In this document: positions 58,164-64,000 of the stretch, one piece after another
Position numbering within the stretch: the first letter of the stretch is position 1
How the letters are laid out: every line of letters begins with the position of its first letter
Origin: Trichomonas vaginalis G3
Taxonomy: Eukaryota; Parabasalia; Trichomonadida; Trichomonadidae
NCBI RefSeq assembly: GCF_026262505.1
Contig: NC_067208.1
Span: 16,377,962-16,441,961 of the forward strand
Length of the DNA stretch: 64,000 nt
Reading direction: 5' to 3'
The notes under the pieces: model-generated
Database searches by the model: none
What the model saw: the letters and a program-made list of their open reading frames with translations, nothing else
Told to the model about the DNA's origin: nothing
Program-made: the position numbers and the translations under genes

Positions 58164-60095
58164 TTACCAATCTTTCAGTCTTGCGTCGTTTATTTCTGTA
58201 GTTGGTTTTATTTTGTCAAGGAACATGTTTTTCAATACTAACATTTCATCTGGTACTGTCCATTTGAGTTTTCTTAAATATTCATCCCTTCTCGATTCAT
58301 CGCCTGCAAAGTAAGTTTTTATGACATTTTGTAAACTTTCGTTTGCAAGGTCATGTACAATAGGTTCTCTTCCTTCTCCCTCCCTAACTTTCTTTCTAAA
58401 CTCTTCACCAAATATACCATCTCTATGGTTCTGTGTAGTTCTTTGAGATAAATGTTCTAGAACGTCAGGTGTTATATTTCCATCAGCCATGTTCATTTCA
58501 TACTGGTCCAAAATATCTGCATGTTTCATATCTTTCAATGGCATTAAAGCCGCGCTTAAAATACCAGCTATATCTCGTTCACCATTGACTTCCATTGCGT
58601 CTACAACTTCTTGGAATTGTGGTTGTAAGTTTATGAACCACCTATCCGGATTAGCTTTATGACCCCATCTCATTGTAGTTCCATCGTCTGCAGAAACAAA
58701 AGTAGGTTTGTTTCCATCTTGGTTAGGTTCTGAATGAACTTTAAACAATGTTTCATTTCTATATGTTTTCTTGAAATTTAACCTTTTATTTTCACCGAGT
58801 TCATCCGAAGATTGAACGTTAAATGCTCGTAAGTAAAAAGGGTTGTTGTATTTGTGTACATTTTCTTTCAGTACTTCCATTCTATGCTGAATATTTTCAT
58901 CTGGTGCTGGAGTCTTTTGTATGTCGGCAAACATTTTTCGATATTCTTCTACTATGTCAGCCGAATTTTTTTTAGACTCTTGGAAATATTCCATATTCTC
59001 CGCATACTCTTGTTGAGGGTCAAGATTTTTCGGCTGTTCCAAATCTTCATCTAGTTCTGTGAAGTTAGTTTCCAAAGGAGGGACTTGTTCGTTTCCTTCA
59101 GGCTCTTCTAGCTGTTGTTGCTGAACTATTTCTTCCATGTCTGGTTGTATCTGAACTTCTTCCTGTGGAGTTTCTTGTACCTCATCTGCTGGCATTTCAT
59201 ATATTCCGAGACCGTTTTCAACAATTTCCCTATCTACGTCATCCGCATTCATAAGCTTTTGTTCTTTCGTTCCGTCTCTATTTTTTACGCGTTTCATGAC
59301 GAAAGTTGAATTGTCATTTAGCTCTGACATCAAATATCTCGGAGTAAATTCATCCATGTCATTTGGATGATATGCTATTAAATCATATCCCTTAGCGAGC
59401 TTGTATTTTCCAGGTTTGAGATTATATCCGTTTTGGTGCTGAGCCATAAAGCTAAATAGGTTCGGGTCAGTATTTCCATCCTTGAACTTTCCAATAGCTT
59501 CTTTATATCTGTCACTAAAGTCAACAGTATCTGGGAAACCACACTCTTCTTTAAGCATTTTTAAGAATTCTTGGTTTCCTTGTTCTCTACTTCTTTTATG
59601 TCCTTGCTCTGTTTGTGGTTGTTGTTGTGCAGGGTTTTGAACTGTTGGTTGCTGTGCTGGTTGTTGTGTTGGTTGTTGTGCTGGTTGTTGTGTTGGTTGT
59701 TGTGTTGGTTTTGGTTGTTGTTGTGGTGCATGCCTGTGTCTGTGTCCATGTGACGATGTAAATGTTTTAGGTAGTCCTGGTGCAGGTGCTTCTCTTGGAG
59801 GGTTTGGTGGTATATAAGTTCCACCAGCTGGCACATATGTTCCATCTGCAGCATAATGTCCTACCTGACTTTTCGTTCTTAAGAAAGCATTTACTAGGTC
59901 TGTTTTGGTCTGTTGTAACTCTTTTTCTTGACTTTTCACAACAGTTGCTCTAACGGCGTCATAGGCACTTTGAACTGCCTGTCTCGTTGCTGCATCTGTT
60001 ATTTTCGTCATATTTTGTGCTACTTCTTTTAACTCTTTGTCGAAACCTTCAGACTTCAGTTTCTTTCCAGATGAGAAGTCGTTCACTTGTTTCAC
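58164..60095 (-). CDS. Large unknown element protein with Gln/Pro repeat
   Basis: About 640 codons; 5' limit uncertain. A helical N-terminus, a repeat region of QQPTQQPAQ type (about 125-165), an acidic Gln/Glu/Pro-rich middle (about 300-370) and a folded C-terminal 270 residues (NPDRWFINLQPQFQEVVDAM, KLKWTVPDEMLVLKNMF). No family recognised. Size and place next to the capsid region suggest a virion-associated protein. Confidence 0.5.
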   Translation of the reverse strand: MKQVNDFSSGKKLKSEGFDKELKEVAQNMTKITDAATRQAVQSAYDAVRATVVKSQEKELQQTKTDLVNAFLRTKSQVGHYAADGTYVPAGGTYIPPNPPREAPAPGLPKTFTSSHGHRHRHAPQQQPKPTQQPTQQPAQQPTQQPAQQPTVQNPAQQQPQTEQGHKRSREQGNQEFLKMLKEECGFPDTVDFSDRYKEAIGKFKDGNTDPNLFSFMAQHQNGYNLKPGKYKLAKGYDLIAYHPNDMDEFTPRYLMSELNDNSTFVMKRVKNRDGTKEQKLMNADDVDREIVENGLGIYEMPADEVQETPQEEVQIQPDMEEIVQQQQLEEPEGNEQVPPLETNFTELDEDLEQPKNLDPQQEYAENMEYFQESKKNSADIVEEYRKMFADIQKTPAPDENIQHRMEVLKENVHKYNNPFYLRAFNVQSSDELGENKRLNFKKTYRNETLFKVHSEPNQDGNKPTFVSADDGTTMRWGHKANPDRWFINLQPQFQEVVDAMEVNGERDIAGILSAALMPLKDMKHADILDQYEMNMADGNITPDVLEHLSQRTTQNHRDGIFGEEFRKKVREGEGREPIVHDLANESLQNVIKTYFAGDESRRDEYLRKLKWTVPDEMLVLKNMFLDKIKPTTEINDARLKDW

Positions 60096-60139
60096 CTTAC
60101 TATGAAGAGCTTCGAAAGCGTTCTTAAAGTCAGCATTTG

Positions 60140-60986
60140 TTAAAGCTTCATTTGAACTATCTTCATCCGCTTGTATTTTGTCCTTATTGACCCTATGAGT
60201 TGGGCTGCTTTAGCGTTGGCTTGGGCATCTAACCAGTCATTATTAGCTTTTATATATTCTGCGCTTTTCATTGCCTTTTGCATGGCTGCGTCGTTATTTT
60301 TACTTTCTTGTGCTAAGTTTTCATACTGTACGGTTTGGTTTTGCAACTGTAAAAGTTTTTCTGCCTTTACATTTGCTTCAACTTCTTTTTTATACTCATC
60401 GCTATCCATATATGTCTTCAGGGCTTTTTGTTTTATCTCTTCATCTTTCAGTATTTTATATTGAGTAGTATGGTTTTTCAAATTTATGACATCTTGTTCC
60501 ATTTTTGCTACTTCTGCTGCTTTTTTCTGACACTTTTTTTGCATATTCCTCTGTACTTAGTTCTTTCAGTTGTTCTTCTTTCTTCTTTTTCTCTACGTTT
60601 AACTCATTGAGTTTCTTTGTGTGTCTGTCATATTCTAGTTTCTTTTCGTTTTCACTTATTTGCTTCTGTATGTCTATGTTTGACTTTTTGACATCTGTTA
60701 TTTGATTTTTGAGTGAACTCAAATTCATTTGACTTTGAGGGTTATAAGCTGTTCCGTCTGCAGCTCCACCATAGCCTGCCATTTTCGCTAAAAGTGCCGC
60801 TCTTAAACCTCCACTCTGTGCACCAATAACTCGGTTTAAAAGCATAGGGTTGCTTGACATTTGTTGCAACATAGTGGGGTCATTCATAATTTGTTGTTGC
60901 AACTGTTGTTGTGGTGTTAGTTTTACTATTGGATGTTTCAATGCTCCCTTCCTCTTACGTATATTCTTACGTAGCTTACGTGGCAT
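60140..60986 (-). pseudogene. Basic/coiled-coil element protein region, broken
   Basis: Begins with a strongly basic MPRKLRKNIRKRKGALKHP, continues with Gln/Met-rich sequence (QQQLQQQIMNDPTMLQQM) and a long Lys/Glu coiled coil. The same start is found, inverted, in the second element at 63781. One or two breaks. Role unknown. Confidence 0.55.
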
Positions 60987-60999
60987 TTTAAGTGAAGTT

Positions 61000-61540
61000 A
61001 AAAACATTTACGATGAAGAAGTTTCGACAAAACATTTACGAAGAAATCATGAAAATTCATGAGGTGAGAAAACAGGTGAGAAAAGAGGTGACATCTCACC
61101 TCTTCACCTAAATTATATTTGGGTCATTTACGCTCATTACGAAGAAGTCTTGACAAAACATTTACGAAGAAGTCTTGACAAAACATTTACGAAGAAGTCT
61201 TGACAAAACATTTACGAAGAAGTCTTGACAAAACATTTACGAAGAAGTCTTGACAAAACATATACGATGAAATTCATGAGTTTTCTACGATGTTAGAAAA
61301 CATGTTAGAAAAGGTGTTAGATCTAACATTCTAACATAAACATTATTTTTTGGTCATTTACGCTCATTACGATGAAATCATGACAAAACATTTACGAAGA
61401 AGTCTTGACAAAACATTTACGAAGAAGTCTTGACAAAACATTTACGAAGAAGTCTTGACAAAACATTTACGTTCATGTTTGACAAAACATTTACGAAGAA
61501 GTCTTGACAAAACATTTACGATGAAGTCTTGACAAAAAAG
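61000..61540. repeat. Right iteron array of the element
   Basis: Units ACAAAACATTTACGAAGAAG(TCTTG) repeated about 12 times, one TTAGATCTAA palindrome module near 61316, and a GTGACATCTCACCTC variant near 61078. Mirror of the left array at 36230-37760. Confidence 0.85.
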
Positions 61541-61597
61541 TCAACGGCTGGTCGGCTGGGGTTCGGTCCTCCTCTTGGGTCTTGGGAAAAATTCTTA

Positions 61598-61769
61598 GGG
61601 CTAGAAGGCACGAAGTGCCTGGAAGCCCTCCGAATATAAACTTCATTTATACTAAACATCTTCGGGGGCTAGAAGGCACGAAGTGCCTGGAAGCCATCCC
61701 CCAAGAAAAAAAAACTTCATTATACTCATTCATCCTCAGGGCTAGAAGGCACGAAGTGCCTGGAAGCCC
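61598..61769. repeat. Three hairpin modules in the right TIR
   Basis: Copies of the 31-bp module at 61598-61628, about 61676-61706 and 61739-61769, separated by AT-rich sequence of similar length (the left tip has one full and one partial copy). The right end thus has extra modules. Confidence 0.85.
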
Positions 61770-61774
61770 CACTA

Positions 61775-61813
<39 letters not shown>

Positions 61814-61817
<4 letters not shown>

Positions 61818-61819
61818 AA

Positions 61820-61826
<7 letters not shown>
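61814..61826. other. Junction between two head-to-head elements
   Basis: ATAAAATTTTTTT is all that separates the T run ending the first element from the A run starting the second. Either the second landed at the tip of the first or the two arose by joining of ends. Confidence 0.7.
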
Positions 61827-61859
<33 letters not shown>

Positions 61860-61922
61860 TATTGGGGCTTCCAGGCACTTCGTGCCTTCTAGCCCTGAAG
61901 ATGTTTAGTATAAATGAAGTTT

Positions 61923-63473
61923 TTATTCGGTATATTCTGAATCTTGAATGTCTTGGAAATTTTCTTCTTCTTCGCTCTCTGAGGTGAGGATTTCTTCGAC
62001 TTCTTCTTCGTCATCTGGTGCTACGTGTCCAGCTATAAATACTTTGTAGAGTCCATCTGGAGGTGTCTGTATTATGAATGTGGTATCGTGTAAGAATACA
62101 AACTCAACATCCTGTTTGAATTGGCAATTTGAATTAGTGAATTCTGCCAATTTTATAGGATGTCCTTTGGTAGCTTTCGGGAAGCTTGAAATACTAACTT
62201 TGCCACCGTATGGAACTCTTTCTGGTGTATCTAACGCTATAGTGGATATGACATGGAAATTGTCTTGAAATTCTGGTAAAGGTTGTATACAATATAACCG
62301 TTTTGACTGTCCTGGTTTGGTAAAAAAGTATACGTAAAAGGACCTTTGCCCATACTCATCCAATTCTTCGAGATAGTTGTAGGTATTGGGATATATGCTG
62401 ACATACTCAGCAATTTTCACATTTCGCAAATAAGTTTGCATATTTTTGGGGAAAAGTCTAATAAATTGGTCGATGGCTTGTAGTGCAATTAGGTTTGCTG
62501 TAACAGGCAAGTATTGAACAAACAAGTCCACGAGAACACCTGGGTCTTTAACTTCATTTTCAACTGGTTGCAAACTATCCATAACAGACTGAAACACTTC
62601 CGAATAATCGGTGTCGTCTTGAATTCCCCATTGGTTTTTGAGTTTTTCAAGGAGTTGAAGTCTTTTTTTAGCATATTGCCTGCGAACACGTTCAGGTATG
62701 GTAGTGTTTTCTTCTGTATTTTCTGTATCTCCTGATTGAAATTGCTTCGCGAACGCGAGGTATCTCATCTGGGACCTTGTCGTCATCGATGACGCGCTTG
62801 GTTGTTCCTCTGTTGTTTCGTTTGTTTGTATGGTATTTTCTTGAGTAGATTGTCTTGAATTGTTGGACAATTGGTTTGCAATTGGAGAAGACTGTAAAAC
62901 TTGTCCTGTTGTGTCTGGTACAACTGTATCTGTTGTTTCGTTTGTTTGTATGGTATTTTCTTGAGTAGATTGTCTTGAATTGTTGGACAATTGGTTTGCA
63001 ATTGGAGAAGACTGTAAAACTTGTCCTGTTGTGTCTGGTACAACTGTATCTGTTGTTTCGTTTGTTTGTATGGTATTTTCTTGAGTAGAATGTCTTGAAT
63101 TGTTGGACAATTTGTTTGCAATTGTATGAGGAAGTTGCTTTGGTATTATAGGAGGTTGTAAGGGTTTTGAGAATGGTGAGACATAAGTTGTAGGAACTTT
63201 AACTGCAGAGGTAGTCGACGAATTGTTTGCAATTGTATGAGGAAGTTGCTTTGGTATTATAGGAGGTTGTAAGGGTTTTGAGAATGGTGAGACATAAGTT
63301 GTAGGAACTTTAACTGCAGAGGTAGTCGACGAATTGTTTGCAATTGTATGAGGAAGTTGCTTTGGTATTATAGGAGGTTGTAAGGGTTTTGAGAATGGTG
63401 AGACATAAGTTGTAGGAACTTTAACTGCCGAGGTAGTCGACGAATTGTTTGCGACACTTTTTCTTCCTTCCCA
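61923..63473 (-). CDS. Repeat-bearing protein of the second element
   Basis: Open frame of 517 codons; the start is not clear. The N-terminal part is two kinds of disordered tandem repeats: three units of 37 aa (SSTTSAVKVPTTYVSPFSKP region, 63115-63447) and nearly three of 40 aa (STQENTIQTNETTDTVVP region, 62811-63110). The C-terminal 280 residues form a folded domain (RVRRQYAKKRLQLLEKLKNQ, IYPNTYNYLEELDEYGQ, SFYVYFFTKPGQSKRLY) with an acidic tail. No family recognised. No counterpart at the matching place in the first element, which has iterons there. Confidence 0.5.
   Translation of the reverse strand, partial: WEGRKSVANNSSTTSAVKVPTTYVSPFSKPLQPPIIPKQLPHTIANNSSTTSAVKVPTTYVSPFSKPLQPPIIPKQLPHTIANNSSTTSAVKVPTTYVSPFSKPLQPPIIPKQLPHTIANKLSNNSRHSTQENTIQTNETTDTVVPDTTGQVLQSSPIANQLSNNSRQSTQENTIQTNETTDTVVPDTTGQVLQSSPIANQLSNNSRQSTQENTIQTNETTEEQPSASSMTTRSQMRYLAFAKQFQSGDTENTEENTTIPERVRRQYAKKRLQLLEKLKNQWGIQDDTDYSEVFQSVMDSLQPVENEVKDPGVLVDLFVQYLPVTANLIALQAIDQFIRLFPKNMQTYLRNVKIAEYVSIYPNTYNYLEELDEYGQRSFYVYFFTKPGQSKRLYCIQPLPEFQDNFHVISTIALDTPERVPYGGKVSISSFPKATKGHPIKLAEFTNSNCQFKQDVEFVFLHDTTFIIQTPPDGLYKVFIAGHVAPDDEEEVEEILTSESEEEENFQDIQDSEYTE
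62811..63447. repeat. In-frame tandem repeats, 120 bp and 111 bp
   Basis: 120-bp units start at 62811, 62931 and 63051 (the last partial); 111-bp units start at 63115, 63226 and 63337. Units are virtually identical, and both periods are multiples of 3, so the reading frame is kept. Confidence 0.92.
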
Positions 63474-63780
63474 TTAGACAAAAATAAACTGTTTTTTTCG
63501 GACCACTCATAGAAAAGTTTGAGATGAACCGTTTTCGTCAACGGTAACCCCCTCTATTTTTTTATTTTATTTAATAGTTACCGTTGGAAAACCGTTCCAT
63601 CTCAAATATTGAATGAACTATAAACGTTTTTTGTTTTCTATATATGCTTTTTTGTCCAACGGTAAAACTTTTTGCACAACGGTTTTTGAGAGTCATCGCC
63701 GTTGACCGAGTAGTTTTTTGTGCTGAACAAAAAGTGTCATATAAACATCTGTCAAAAACCGCTTTTTAACTTCACTTAAA
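63474..63780. other. Divergent spacer in the second element
   Basis: About 300 bp with repeated CAACGGT and its inverse ACCGTTG (for example near 63540, 63587, 63659, 63678), candidate regulatory sites. No gene. Confidence 0.5.
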
Positions 63781-64000
63781 ATGCCACGTAAGCTACGTAA
63801 GAATATACGTAAGAGGAAGAGAGCATTGAAACATCCAATAGTAAAACTGACACCACAACAACAGTTGCAACAACAAATGCTGAATGACCCCACTATGTTG
63901 CAACAAATGTCAAGCAATCCTATGCTTTTAAACCGAGTTGTTGGTGCACAGAGTGGAGGTTTAAGAGCGGCACTTTTAGCGAAAATGGCAGGCTATGGTG
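63781..64000 (+). CDS. Basic element protein, second copy, cut by the window edge
   Basis: Starts MPRKLRKNIRKRKRALKHP and stays nearly identical to the start of the region at 60140-60986 for all visible codons (Met/Gln-rich, then GGLRAALLAKMAGYG). Partial because the window ends. Confidence 0.65.
   Translation, partial: MPRKLRKNIRKRKRALKHPIVKLTPQQQLQQQMLNDPTMLQQMSSNPMLLNRVVGAQSGGLRAALLAKMAGYG

Larger units (their letters stand above)
61827..64000. mobile_element. Second Polinton-like element, partial, inverted
   Basis: Begins with 31 A, then GGTATTGGGGCTTCC and the hairpin module (61865-61895), as at the left tip of the first element. The gene starting MPRKLRKNIRKRK is here on the + strand at 63781 and points inward, whereas in the first element it is on the minus strand near the right tip. 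This element is therefore inverted relative to the first. It leaves the window, so completeness cannot be judged. Confidence 0.8.

Noticed and set aside
59571-59854. ORFs with Trp/Leu or Asn/His/Gln repeats within the large element gene
   Set aside because: Shadow frames of the Gln/Pro repeat region of the 58164-60095 protein.
61582-61908. 108-aa ORF across the junction of the two elements
   Set aside because: Reads through TIR modules and homopolymers only.

Overview
The window looks like nuclear DNA of a trichomonad, most likely Trichomonas vaginalis or a very close relative. The basis is: AT-rich DNA with intronless genes separated by short AT-rich spacers; BspA-like leucine-rich-repeat genes; a Pmp-like gene fragment; TKL kinase and ankyrin genes; a 1.3-kb mariner matching the known layout of Tvmar1; a MULE-type element; and a very large Polinton/Maverick-type element. 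A start-proximal TCA-Py-W initiator of the trichomonad type is visible at some genes.

Host part (1-35.9 kb). In order: an M60/TCAF-like protein with a lipidation-type N-terminus (-), a Dpy-30-motif protein (+), a homeodomain-like plus WD40 protein (-), two identical tRNA-Val(GAC) genes on a 222-bp-arm palindrome, an Hsp70-like ATPase-domain protein (-), a 2281-aa GCN1-like HEAT protein (+), a decayed BspA gene carrying Tvmar1-like DNA next to it, a second BspA relic, a 5.3-kb non-autonomous MULE-like element with 405-bp inverted ends and two opposed blocks of 23-bp satellite, an intact 786-aa BspA gene (-), a TKL kinase with a helical C-terminal half (+), an ankyrin protein with a Rab-like Cys-Cys tail (+), and a Pmp-like beta-helix fragment (+). 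Small scraps of three neighbouring genes (GCN1, TCAF, ankyrin) lie in the intergenic DNA.

Virus-like part (35.9-64 kb). About 25.9 kb (35923-61813) is one Polinton-like element with inverted ends that begin in homopolymer A/T runs. Parts recognised are a retroviral-type integrase relic, an A32/FtsK-type packaging ATPase, an SF3 helicase, a probable minor capsid protein, a broken probable major-capsid region, a phage-type tail-collar fibre, three KilA-N-type proteins (one with a GIY-YIG end), small membrane-active-looking proteins, and several unknowns. No type-B DNA polymerase was recognised. The element is broken (of the order of ten breaks) but its ends and much of its gene set remain, so it is probably young. 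A second, partial element of the same kind starts at 61827, head-to-head with the first, and leaves the window.

The most unusual object is at 38.7-40.65 kb: a nested 1.95-kb insert with 21-bp inverted ends that carries 13 consecutive long hairpins (38998-39977) running straight into an unrecognised ORF. Element genes also share a short ATG-proximal T-rich box, and three divergent gene pairs have start codons only 17-18 bp apart.
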